16,793 bases of DNA, taken from Elusimicrobiota bacterium (GTDB lineage: Bacteria; Elusimicrobiota; Elusimicrobia; UBA1565; JACRDR01). Below are positions 8,018 through 16,146 of the stretch, in pieces. Under the pieces are notes generated by a model. That model saw only the letters and a list, made by a program, of their open reading frames with translations. It did no database searches and was not told the DNA's origin. A program made the position numbers and the translations under genes. The stretch spans positions 1 to 16,793 of the forward strand of contig JACRDR010000507.1 in assembly GCA_016212845.1 (NCBI GenBank), given 5' to 3'. How positions within the stretch are numbered: position 1 is the first letter of the stretch; the number at the start of each line of letters is the position of its first letter.

Positions 8018-8057
8018 TGCCAGGCTTCGATCTATCGGCGGACGCTGAAGCCTGGCA
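8018..8057 (+). repeat. Inverted repeat, 11-bp perfect stem with 18-nt loop
   Basis: TGCCAGGCTTC (8018-8028) pairs perfectly with GAAGCCTGGCA (8047-8057) in the 69-bp gap between the bactofilin and SurA-like genes. There is no following T-run, so it is not a standard intrinsic terminator. It could be an mRNA processing or attenuation hairpin, or a dispersed REP-like palindrome. Confidence 0.7.
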
Positions 8058-8078
8058 CGCACCTGAGAGAAACACACA

Positions 8079-8783
8079 ATGATCCTTCAATACATGCGCC
8101 GCCACCGGCGCTCGCTGTTCGTCGGCATGGTCGCGATCTTCCTCATCGGCATCTTCGTCGGCCTGGGCGGCTACCTCTTCACCTCGCGCGACATGTCGGA
8201 GTCCGTCGCGGTCGTGGGCCAGACCAAGATCCCGTACATGCGCTTCAACGCGCGGGTGAACCACTATCTCGACGCGGTGCGCCAGCAGGGCAAGGACTAC
8301 ACCGACGACGAAGCCCGGGGCGTCAAGGACCAGATGCTGCGCGACATGATCGTCGACGAGGTTCTTTTCCAGGAAGCGACGAAAATGGGCCTGGCCGTCA
8401 CCGATCTCGAGCTCTCCGCCGCGATCCGCTCCAACCGGGGCTTCCAGCGCGACGGCAACTTCGATCCGGCGATCTATTTCCAGGCGGTGCGGCAGTCGCT
8501 GCGCATGTCGCCGGAGGATTACGAGGTCGAGCAGCGCAAGTCGATGACCGCCGCGAAGCTCAAGCAGCTCATCTTCGAGAGCTCCAAGCTCATGCCCGGC
8601 GAGCTCGCCGAGGAATACCGCCGCCTGAAGGGCTCCATGAAGGACTTCGAGAAGCAAGGCGCCCAGTTCGGCCAGGAGCTCGAGCGGGCCCGCGCGCTCG
8701 ACATGATCAATTTCTTCCTCCGCCAGGTGAGCGGAACGATGGAGATCCGCACGTTCCTCAAGGAACGGGAGCAGGGCCTCTAG
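8079..8783 (+). CDS. Membrane-anchored SurA/PpiD N-terminal-like protein lacking a PPIase domain
   Basis: 234 residues. A basic N-terminus (residues 7-11 rich in Arg/His) precedes a single transmembrane helix (about 13-34), with the rest predicted periplasmic. The segment from about 42 to 150 matches the SurA_N/PpiD chaperone pattern: AVVGQTKIPYMRFNARVN, then Q-M-L-R-D-M-I-V-D-E-V-L-F-Q-E-A-x-K-x-G-L-A-V-T-D-x-E-L, then a FQRDGNFDPAIYF-like stretch. The remaining ~80 residues are helical, and there is no room for a parvulin PPIase domain, which full-length PpiD and SurA carry. A role as a chaperone-like stub or a scaffold for envelope proteins is inferred. A GAGAG sequence lies about 9 nt before the ATG. 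It follows the bactofilin gene in the same direction. Confidence 0.85.
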   Translation: MILQYMRRHRRSLFVGMVAIFLIGIFVGLGGYLFTSRDMSESVAVVGQTKIPYMRFNARVNHYLDAVRQQGKDYTDDEARGVKDQMLRDMIVDEVLFQEATKMGLAVTDLELSAAIRSNRGFQRDGNFDPAIYFQAVRQSLRMSPEDYEVEQRKSMTAAKLKQLIFESSKLMPGELAEEYRRLKGSMKDFEKQGAQFGQELERARALDMINFFLRQVSGTMEIRTFLKEREQGL

Positions 8784-8839
8784 GAACCGCCCGGGAGGCG
8801 GCTATCCCCAAGACCAAGACCCCAGGAGACAGGCGTCCT

Positions 8840-9766
8840 ATGGACAGCATCCTCGTCGTCGGTTCCGTCGCGCTCGATTCCGTTAAAACCCCGAAGGGGG
8901 AAAGCTCCGAGGCGCTCGGCGGCTCGGCCGTCTACTTCTCCCTGGCCGCCCGTCTATTCGCGAAAGTTCAGCTCCTCGGCGTCGTCGGCACCGACTTCCC
9001 GGCCGTCCACCGCCGGATGCTGCAGAGCCGCGAAGTCGACCTCAGCGGGCTGCAGGCCGTTTCCGGCAAGACGTTCCGTTGGGCCGGTAAGTACGCCAAG
9101 GACATGAACTCGGCGAAGACCCTCGACACGCAGCTCAACGTGTTCGAGAAGTTCAAGCCGGTCCTCTCGCGCGCGCAGAAGGCCTCTCCGGTCGTCTTCC
9201 TCGCGAACATCGACCCCGACCTGCAATGGGAAGTGCTCGCGCAGATGGAGCGCCCGAAGCTCGTCGCGTGCGACACGATGAACTACTGGATCTCCTCCAA
9301 GAAGCCGCAGCTCAAAGAGCTCCTCTCCCGCGTCGACGTCTTCTTCATCAACGAGGAAGAGGCGCGCAAGCTGACCGGAGAGTCGAACAACTGCCGCGCG
9401 GCGCGCATGATCGCCGGCTGGGGCCCGTCCGTCGTCGTCGTGAAGAAGGGCGAGCACGGCGCGCTCCTGTGGGCGGGCGGCAAGCTCCACGCGTTCCCGG
9501 CTTTCCCGGTCGAGACGGTGAAGGACCCGACCGGCGCGGGCGACTCGTTCGCGGGCGGCTTCCTCGGCTATCTCACGTCCGTGGGCGGCTCCACCGACGT
9601 GCGCCACGTGAAGCGGGCGATGCTCTACGGCTGTGTGGCGGCCTCGTTCAACGTGGAGGACTTCAGCACGCGGATGCTCGAGGACCTCTCGATCGACGCG
9701 GTGCGCGAGCGGTATCGCGACTTCCTCGAGCTGCTGACCGTCGAGGAAGGCGAGCTGGTCTCCTAG
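8840..9766 (+). CDS. PfkB/ribokinase family carbohydrate kinase
   Basis: 308 residues from the ATG at 8840, with AGGAG about 11 nt upstream; the open frame extends further upstream but that part is not protein-like. The N-terminal glycine pair Gly27-Gly28 (LGGSAVYFSLAA) and the C-terminal PfkB signature DPTGAGDSFAGGF (residues 229-241, catalytic base Asp235) are intact. A segment near residues 175-185 (FINEEEARKLTG) is the family's typical N-x-x-E region. Enzymes of this family phosphorylate sugars or nucleosides with ATP in the cytoplasm. The substrate cannot be told from the sequence, and the envelope-gene neighbourhood does not settle it. Confidence 0.92.
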   Translation: MDSILVVGSVALDSVKTPKGESSEALGGSAVYFSLAARLFAKVQLLGVVGTDFPAVHRRMLQSREVDLSGLQAVSGKTFRWAGKYAKDMNSAKTLDTQLNVFEKFKPVLSRAQKASPVVFLANIDPDLQWEVLAQMERPKLVACDTMNYWISSKKPQLKELLSRVDVFFINEEEARKLTGESNNCRAARMIAGWGPSVVVVKKGEHGALLWAGGKLHAFPAFPVETVKDPTGAGDSFAGGFLGYLTSVGGSTDVRHVKRAMLYGCVAASFNVEDFSTRMLEDLSIDAVRERYRDFLELLTVEEGELVS

Positions 9767-9852
9767 TAATCAGGCCGGACGATCCCCTTTCCGTCGTCGG
9801 TCATGGCGGTTCATGGAGGCCGCCGGATCACGAGGATATTCCGAACCCGGGT

Positions 9853-10598
<746 letters not shown>

Positions 10599-10599
<1 letters not shown>

Positions 10600-12278
10600 T
10601 GCTGAAGGTCCTCCTCGACCGCAAGGCCGCCTCCCTCTACAACTCCGTCCGCTCGCTGACCGCCTGGGAGCTCGGCCGCAACGCGGCGTTCTTCATCGTC
10701 GGCTTCTGGATGCTCTTCGGGCTCCACGTCGGCTTCTTTCGCGTGCTCGCGCACATCCATAAAGTGGAGCTGATCGGCCCCCTGCTCGTCTGGAAGCTGA
10801 CGGGGATGACGCTTTTGACGACCTTTTCGATGGTCGTGCTCTCGAGCCTCATCATCGCGCTGACGACCTTGTTCTACTCGTTCGACCTGCCGTTCTTGAT
10901 GAACGCGCCGGTGCCTTCCCGGGTTGTCTTCATCGAGAAGTCGATCGAGACGACGTTCTTCTCCTCGTGGATGATCCTGCTGGTCCTGGCGCCCTACGTC
11001 CTGGCGCTCGGCCGCGTCCGCGACCTGACGCCCGGCTTCTATCTGGCCTTCGCGTCGATGATGCCGCCTTTCGTCGTCTTGGCGGCGGCCTTCGGCATGG
11101 CCTTTACCCTCGGCCTGATGTTCCTCTTTCCGTCCTCGCGCACGCGCGACGCGATCTGGCTCATGTCGAGCTGCTCGATGGGCGTGGTCTACGTCCTCCT
11201 CCGCCTCTCCGAGCCCGAGAAGCTCGCGCGCCCCGACATGCTCGCGGTCGTCGCGGAGTACCTCAACTACCTGCAGACGCCGACCGCGCCGTGGATGCCC
11301 TCCGGCTGGATGACCCGGGCGCTCGAGGCGGTCGCGAAGGGGGACTTCGGCGCCTCGTTCTGGAAGCCGTTCTCCGTGCTTTGGGGCTCGGCCGCGGCGG
11401 TCTACGCCGCGCTGGTGCTTCTGGCGGACCGCACCTACGCGGCGGGCTACTCCGGCGCTCAAGAGTCCGGCCGCCGCCACCGGAGCCAGGACGTCTCCTA
11501 CTACAAGGAGCAGGAGTGGCTCGCCGGCTGGCCGAAAGCCGCCGCGCTGGCCGTGCTCCTTTGGAAGGAGCGCAAGGCGTTCTTTCGCGACGTGAAGCAC
11601 TGGTCTCAGATCGTGCTCATCCTCGCTCTGGCGAGCGTCTATCTCTTCAGCATTCAGCGGCTTCCGCTCGAGACGCCGGACTTGAAAAACCTCGTGGCGT
11701 TCCTCAATCTCGGCATCGCGGGGTTCGTCATCTCGAGCCTCGGCCTCCGCTTCACCTTCCCGTCGATCAGCACCGAGGGCCGGGCGTTCTGGGTGGTGAA
11801 GGCCGCTCCCGTGGGCGTCGACACCCTGATGCGCGCGAAATTCCTCTTCACGCTCGTGCCGATGACCCTGCTCTCGACCGCGCTCGTGCTGATGTCGAAC
11901 CATTTGCTCCTCGCCGACCGCTTCATCGCGACGCTTTCGTTCGTCACGATCCTCGCGATGACCTTCACCCTCTGCGGCATGGGCGTCGGCTTCGGCTCGA
12001 TCTTCCCTAAGTTCAACATCCCGAACATCCACCAGCTCGAGTCCTCGGCCGGAGGCTTCGTCTACATGGCCGCCGCGCTCTTCTACATCGGCCTCACCAT
12101 CGCGTTCGAGGCCTGGCCGGTGCAGATGCACTTTCGCGAGCGCTTCGGGCACCCGGGCCCGTGGGACTATCTCGGGCTCGCGCTGTGCGGCGCTTGCCTC
12201 GTCGTTCTGAACGTGGTAGCGTTCGCCTTGCCGTGGTGGCTCGGCCGCCGCCACCTCGAGACCTACGAGGAAAAATGA
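10599..12278 (+). CDS. Large ABC exporter permease, partner of the upstream ATPase
   Basis: 559 residues with roughly ten or more hydrophobic segments in two blocks (about 29-280 and 330-550), separated by a hydrophilic stretch (about 280-325) rich in Arg, Gln and Tyr. This matches the long 'putative ABC exporter' permeases (ABC_tran_2-like), where two ABC-2 halves are fused, rather than the usual ~250-residue single half. The start codon shares one base with the ATPase stop (TGATG), which implies translational coupling. The transported substrate is unknown. The following polysaccharide-deacetylase-like gene makes an envelope-related substrate plausible, but that is inference. Confidence 0.9.
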
Positions 12279-13000
12279 GACGCCTCGCCCTCTTTCTTCT
12301 GCTCCTGTCCTCTCCCGCCGCCTCCGCTCCCAAGATCGCGGTGGTCGTCGACGATTTCGGCCTGACGTACAAAAAGAACGTGCCCGACGAGAAGTGGTAC
12401 GAGCTCAAGTTCCCGATCACCTACGCCGTCATGCCCGCCTCGCCCCGCTCCGTCGAGTCGGGCAAGAAGACGAAGGCGGCCGGCCACGAGCTCATCATCC
12501 ATTTCCCGTTCGATCCTTACCTGAGCCTCAAGCTTCCGAAGGATTCCGTCGACCCGAAGGACCTCGAGCAGGTCGAAAAGCTGCTGGATCAGGCGTTCAA
12601 GCAGATTCCCGACGCCGTGGGTCTCAACAACCACCGCTCCTACAAGGGGACGATGAACCGGCCGATGATGACCGCGTTCATGGAGCGCTTGAAGAAGCGC
12701 GGCGTGTACTTCCTCGACAGCCACGTCTCTCCGAAAAGCGTCGCCTTCGAGGAGGCCCGGAAGGCGGGCATCCCCGCGACGAAGAACTGGATCTTCATGG
12801 AGGAGCCGAAGCACTACTCCAAGGAGTTCGCGGCGCAGATGCTGCGCCGCTGCGCCGCCCGCGCCAAAAAGCTCGGCTCCTGCGTCATTATCGGCCACCA
12901 CTACTTCCACGGCACCTACGAGGCGCTGGTGGACGAGGTGCCGAAGCTTCAGGCCGAGGGCTTCGAGTTCGTCTTCGCCTCCGCCCTCCTCGAGCAATGA
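12275..13000 (+). CDS. Divergent polysaccharide deacetylase (YibQ/DUF610-like), exported
   Basis: 241 residues with a clear signal peptide (residues 1-18, MRR then a Leu-rich core ending A-S-A). The mature protein opens with IAVVVDDFG (Asp26-Asp27), the family's metal-site motif, and continues with a HFPFDPY segment (His76) and LNNH (His120), then FLDSH (148-150) and SVAFEEARKAGIPA, all hallmarks of the divergent polysaccharide deacetylase family in a NodB-like barrel. The usual NNHMGS motif is altered here to NNHRSYKG. Biochemical function of the family is poorly known and it may be catalytically atypical. The start overlaps the permease stop by ATGA, with GAGGA about 4-5 nt upstream, supporting this start. 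Probably periplasmic. Confidence 0.92.
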   Translation: MRRLALFLLLLSSPAASAPKIAVVVDDFGLTYKKNVPDEKWYELKFPITYAVMPASPRSVESGKKTKAAGHELIIHFPFDPYLSLKLPKDSVDPKDLEQVEKLLDQAFKQIPDAVGLNNHRSYKGTMNRPMMTAFMERLKKRGVYFLDSHVSPKSVAFEEARKAGIPATKNWIFMEEPKHYSKEFAAQMLRRCAARAKKLGSCVIIGHHYFHGTYEALVDEVPKLQAEGFEFVFASALLEQ

Positions 13001-13473
13001 CCGAGTGGCCCGGCCGGGACTGGCCCGAGTTCGAGCCCTTCCCGTTCGCCGGCGCGCGGCGGGCGTTCACCGGCAAGGGCGCTCCCGAGCGCCTCATCCC
13101 GGTGAAGTACTACCGCCGCCCCTCCGACGGCGGCTTGGTGGCCCTCACCCAGATAGGGGAGCGCGTGGAAGGCGCCCCGGGCCAGGCCCACGGCGGCGCG
13201 ATCCTGACCGTCTTCGACGAGGCGCTCGGCGCCGCCGCCTGGGTCGCCGGCCACCCCGTCTTCACCGTGCGGCTGACCTGCGAGTTCAGGCGGAGCGTGC
13301 CGATCCCCTGCGAGCTGCTCGCGACCACCGAGGTCTACAAGACGCGGCGCCGTCTGGTCTGGGTGCGGGGGGAGATGTTCGACCGCGCGGGGACCTGCTA
13401 CGCCAGGGCCGACGCGGAGTTTTTCAAGCTGGACGACGCCACCACGAAGCGACTGAAGGGAGACCGATCATGA
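12997..13473 (+). CDS. PaaI-type hotdog-fold thioesterase
   Basis: 158 residues. The segment GQAHGGAILTVFDEALGAAAW (residues 62-82) is the classic 4HBT/PaaI active-site region, with His65, the HGG turn and Asp74. It is followed by the beta strands of a single hotdog domain (FTVRLTCEFRRSVPI, then RRLVWVRGEMFD). Such enzymes hydrolyse acyl-CoA thioesters in the cytoplasm, and the acyl group cannot be predicted. The start overlaps the deacetylase stop (ATGA). Its presence in an export/deacetylase operon may mean recycling of acyl-CoA, or may only reflect co-regulation. Confidence 0.9.
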   Translation: MTEWPGRDWPEFEPFPFAGARRAFTGKGAPERLIPVKYYRRPSDGGLVALTQIGERVEGAPGQAHGGAILTVFDEALGAAAWVAGHPVFTVRLTCEFRRSVPIPCELLATTEVYKTRRRLVWVRGEMFDRAGTCYARADAEFFKLDDATTKRLKGDRS

Positions 13474-13757
13474 ATCTGAAGCTCGGACGCCTCGCGTACG
13501 CCTTCACCGCCATCCCCGCGCTTATCGGCGCCTTCGTGATCGCCGCGCAGATCGCGGTCGAGCGCATCACCAGCGGCTGGATGGGCCTGCTGTCCTTGGT
13601 CCTGCTGATCGGCGCGATGTTCGCCGCAAGCTGCCGATTCCGCGACATGGGCCGCTCGGCGTGGTGGACGCTGCTCATTATGGTCCCGATCGTGGGCCCG
13701 CTGGCCGCCCTGGCGATCGCCGTCTGGCCGCCGAAGCCTAGCGGTACTGAAGAATAG
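13470..13757 (+). CDS. Small DUF805-like membrane protein
   Basis: 95 residues with three hydrophobic helices (about 10-27, 36-53 and 62-85). The segment between helices 2 and 3, CRFRDMGRSAWWTLL, fits the conserved R-x-x-D-x-G-R-S-x-W-W motif of DUF805 inner-membrane proteins, whose function is unknown. It is shorter than most members (around 110-130 residues), lacking part of the N-terminus. ATGA overlap with the thioesterase stop and an AAGGGAGA ribosome binding site support the start. Its last 20 bp overlap the 3' end of the opposing DUF962 gene. Confidence 0.82.
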   Translation: MNLKLGRLAYAFTAIPALIGAFVIAAQIAVERITSGWMGLLSLVLLIGAMFAASCRFRDMGRSAWWTLLIMVPIVGPLAALAIAVWPPKPSGTEE

Positions 13758-14076
13758 CCTGCTTGAGGCGGATGATCTCCGCCTCCATGCCGCCGGTCCA
13801 CATCAGGCCGTACATACGGAAATCCGCGCGAAAGGAAAGAAGCGGATACTGGAAGGTCGCGGGCTTGTTCCCTTCGAACCTGAAGTGCCCCAGCCAAGCC
13901 GAGCCGTAGGCCAAAACGAATCCGGCCGGTATCAGCCTAGGCTCTCGAAGCGCGACGGTGGCGGCCAAGACAACCAAGCCGAGCGTCGTGCCCAAGAAGT
14001 GAAGCCGCCTATTCGTGCGGTTCATGTGCTGGGCGATGTAGAAGGGCCAGAAATCGTCCAGCGTCCTGAATTCCAT
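13738..14076 (-). CDS. Mpo1/YGL010w-like (DUF962) membrane protein
   Basis: 112 residues. Conserved features of the DUF962 family are present: F-x-x-x-H (Phe and His near residues 9-17), the NRxxHFxGT segment (NRRLHFLGT), two hydrophobic helices, then W-x-G-H-F-x-x-E-x-N-x-P-A-T-F-x-Y-P. Yeast Mpo1 of this family is a 2-hydroxy fatty acid dioxygenase using these His residues and Fe; the bacterial role is unproven. I chose the ATG at 14076 because the longer open frame (to 14109) runs into the tRNA-Leu gene and its extra residues are not family-like. The start is only 8 nt after the tRNA discriminator base and has no Shine-Dalgarno sequence. Its 3' end overlaps the DUF805 gene by 20 bp. Confidence 0.9.
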   Translation of the reverse strand: MEFRTLDDFWPFYIAQHMNRTNRRLHFLGTTLGLVVLAATVALREPRLIPAGFVLAYGSAWLGHFRFEGNKPATFQYPLLSFRADFRMYGLMWTGGMEAEIIRLKQAILQYR

Positions 14077-14084
14077 CGAAAGTT

Positions 14085-14168
14085 TGCCGGCGGAGGGGAT
14101 CGAACCCACACTCCCGTTAAGGAACGCGATTTTGAGTCGCGCGCGTCTGCCAGTTCCGCCACGCCGGC
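14085..14168 (-). tRNA. tRNA-Leu (anticodon CAA)
   Basis: The minus strand folds into a type II tRNA. The acceptor is GCCGGCG/CGCCGGC with discriminator A, the D-arm is GGCGGAACTGGCAGACGC (a typical tRNA-Leu form), the anticodon stem is CGCGA/TCGCG and the loop CTCAAAA gives anticodon CAA (reads UUG). A long variable arm (TTCCTTAACGGGAGT) and the T-arm with GGGTTCGATCCC follow. The T-stem has one T-T mismatch at the second pair. No CCA is encoded. It sits 14 bp after the aldolase stop. Confidence 0.95.
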
Positions 14169-14179
14169 GCTGAGAAAGT

Positions 14180-14185
14180 ATTTTA
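14180..14185 (-). promoter_or_regulatory. Possible -10 box for tRNA-Leu, overlapping the aldolase stop
   Basis: TAAAAT matches the -10 consensus at five of six positions and would start transcription about 5 nt before the mature tRNA 5' end. No good -35 is found at 16-18 bp, so it may be accidental and the tRNA may be expressed only from the upstream operon. Confidence 0.3.
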
Positions 14186-14851
14186 CGACTTTTTCCGGCC
14201 GTACGTATTCATCAGGTCAGCGACTTGGGCGGGGGTGAGGCGCTTGAGGCCTTCGAGCGAGCCCGCGAGCTCGGAGGCGGCCTTGAGGATCGCGGCCGCG
14301 TGCTCGAGCTTTTCCATGTAGAGGAACGCGGTCCACGGGTCCGGCCCCGCGGTCACGGCGCCGTGCTGGGCGAGCAGGACCGCGTCGTGCTTCGCCAGAA
14401 GCGGCGCGGCGAGGCGGCCCACGTCGGCCGAGCCCGGCGTCGCGTAGGGGATCGAGGGGATGCCGCCGAGCCTCGCCACGACCTCCGGCAGGATCGGCTC
14501 TAGGAAGACCTTCTCCGCGCCCGCGAAGGTGAAGGCGCAGGCGAGCGGCGGATGGGCGTGTACCACGGCTCTCGTTTCCTTGCGCGCGGCGTAGGCGGCG
14601 AGGTGCAGGCCGACTTCGGTCGAGACCTGCCCTTCGCCCCGGATGCGCTTGCCCTCGGCGCTGCACAGGAGCAGCCTGTCCTCCGTGACGTCGCCCTTGG
14701 AGGCGCCGGCGGGCGTGACGATGAGGTTCCCGGAGGGGAGGCGGCCCGAGACGTTGCCGTCGAACGCGGCCACGAGCCCGCGCGCGTGGAGCGCGCGGCA
14801 GGCGCGCACGATCGACTTTCGGAGGTCGAACTCGGAGAGAAGTAGCGGCAC
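14183..14851 (-). CDS. Class II aldolase/adducin family protein (L-fuculose-phosphate aldolase-like)
   Basis: 222 residues from a GTG start. Family motifs in order are GNVSGR (32-37), a phosphate-binding LIVTPAGASKG (43-53), catalytic-type Glu79 in STEVGLH, zinc ligands His98 and His100 in VVHAHPP, and the third zinc His163 in AQHGAV. The length is typical of FucA-like enzymes, which cleave ketose-1-phosphates to dihydroxyacetone phosphate and an aldehyde. Related members include 5-methylthioribulose-1-phosphate dehydratase (MtnB) and ribulose-phosphate 4-epimerase, which the sequence alone does not exclude. The gene lies 17 bp after the aminotransferase stop. A class I aminotransferase next to an MtnB-like protein would also fit methionine salvage, but no other salvage gene is present. 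Confidence 0.9.
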   Translation of the reverse strand: MPLLLSEFDLRKSIVRACRALHARGLVAAFDGNVSGRLPSGNLIVTPAGASKGDVTEDRLLLCSAEGKRIRGEGQVSTEVGLHLAAYAARKETRAVVHAHPPLACAFTFAGAEKVFLEPILPEVVARLGGIPSIPYATPGSADVGRLAAPLLAKHDAVLLAQHGAVTAGPDPWTAFLYMEKLEHAAAILKAASELAGSLEGLKRLTPAQVADLMNTYGRKKS

Positions 14852-14868
14852 GACGGAGGTATTCTAGC

Positions 14869-16146
14869 TTAACGGCGGACGGGCTTGGCGCGGGAACCGA
14901 TGAGCTTCTCGAGGCGGTCGAGGCCGGCGCGGATCGAGGCCTCGGGCGGGCCGAAGGAGAAGCGCACGTGGCCGCGGAACCGCGAGCCCCTGGGGGCGCG
15001 GCGCTTGCCGGGGTTCACGTCGAAAAACTCCCCGGGCACCGTGATGACCTTCGCCTCGAGGCCGGCCCGGAAGAAGCCCATCCCGGTGTTGAGGGGGGAC
15101 GGAAGTCCCGCGACCGAGCCCCAGCAGTAGAACGTGCCCTGCGGCGGGCCGTCGAGCCGGATGCCCAAGTCTCCGAGCCGGGCGGTCATGAGGTCGCGCT
15201 TGGCGCGAAAGGCCTTATGGATCGCGGAGGCCTCCGCGTCGGCGAGTTCGCGCGAGAGCAGGCCGACCGCCGCGCGCTGCAGCGGGCGCGAGCCTCCGCC
15301 GTCCAGAAACGAGCCCGCGGACGAGACCGCCTCGATCACCGTCTTCGGGCCGACGATCCACGCGACCCGCCAGCCCGGGTAGCGCCAGTTCTTGGTGAGG
15401 CCGTCCAAGATGACGACCGGATCTTTGTCTACGTCCTCGATCCAGCGCGCGGCGCTGAGCAGCTTCGGCTTGCCGGGCGTCTCCTCGCCCCAGGAGTAGT
15501 GCGAGTAGAACTCGTCGAGGATGAGCGCGCAGTCGAGCTCTCGCGAAGCGGCTATCCAGCCCTCCAGCTCCGCCCCGTCGACGGCGGCGCCGGTCGGATT
15601 GGAGGGGTTCGAGGCCAGCACGGCGCCGAGGCCGCGGCCGAGGATCTCGCGGCGGAGTTCCTGGGCGGAGAACGCGTATGCGCGCTCCGGGTCGCGCAGG
15701 ATCGGGATCGCGGCGACGTTGCGGAAGATGTCGAGCAATTCCTCGTAGGCGGTGTAGTCGGGGAGGAAGTGCCCGAGGTTCACGGCGCCGAGCGCCGCCG
15801 CGACGCGGGTGAGGGCCGCGCGGCCGCCGCCCGCGATGCAGACGTTCTCCGCGGTGTACTGGCTCGGCAGCCCCTTCCGGTAGCGGGCATTGTAGAGCGC
15901 GGCGACAGCTTCCCGGAGTTCGAGGATTCCGGCCACCGGCGCGTACTCCTGGTCGGCGGGATCGATCGCGAGGCCGGGGATGCGCGCGGGCGCGCCGGGG
16001 AGGGGACCGGTCTCGGGCATGCCCTGCCCGAGGTTCGTCCAGGCGGGGTCCCCCGATTTGTAGCCCAGCCGCCCCGCCTCCGACACGACGTAGATGACGC
16101 CGGTCTTGGGGACGGGACGAAACGACGGCACGGGTCCGTCGGCCAC
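14869..16146 (-). CDS. Class I/II pyridoxal-phosphate aminotransferase
   Basis: 425 residues from a GTG at 16146, with AAAGGAAA just upstream. An open frame continues upstream, but that part is the antiparallel-looking shadow of the zinc-ribbon gene. Fold type I markers are complete: SNPSNPTG (Asn183), ILDEFYSHY (Asp211, Tyr214), the PLP lysine Lys252 in GLTKNWRYPGWRVAW (Arg260), and a C-terminal substrate-carboxylate Arg (395 in HVRFSFG). An N-terminal YxxxxGxxxLREA region (68-80) is also typical. It transfers an amino group between amino and 2-oxo acids; the substrate is unassigned, with aspartate/aromatic and alanine-type enzymes the nearest look. The start overlaps the zinc-ribbon stop by one base (TAGTG), so the two are coupled. 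Confidence 0.93.
   Translation of the reverse strand: MADGPVPSFRPVPKTGVIYVVSEAGRLGYKSGDPAWTNLGQGMPETGPLPGAPARIPGLAIDPADQEYAPVAGILELREAVAALYNARYRKGLPSQYTAENVCIAGGGRAALTRVAAALGAVNLGHFLPDYTAYEELLDIFRNVAAIPILRDPERAYAFSAQELRREILGRGLGAVLASNPSNPTGAAVDGAELEGWIAASRELDCALILDEFYSHYSWGEETPGKPKLLSAARWIEDVDKDPVVILDGLTKNWRYPGWRVAWIVGPKTVIEAVSSAGSFLDGGGSRPLQRAAVGLLSRELADAEASAIHKAFRAKRDLMTARLGDLGIRLDGPPQGTFYCWGSVAGLPSPLNTGMGFFRAGLEAKVITVPGEFFDVNPGKRRAPRGSRFRGHVRFSFGPPEASIRAGLDRLEKLIGSRAKPVRR

Noticed and set aside
9805..9824. GGCGG/CCGCC hairpin and repeated TCATGG before the ABC operon
   Set aside because: A 5-bp stem in two-thirds GC sequence is expected by chance, and there are no promoter-like boxes around it.
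14077..14109. Eleven extra N-terminal residues for DUF962
   Set aside because: They would be encoded by the 3' half of tRNA-Leu; the family's N-terminal motif begins just after the ATG at 14076.
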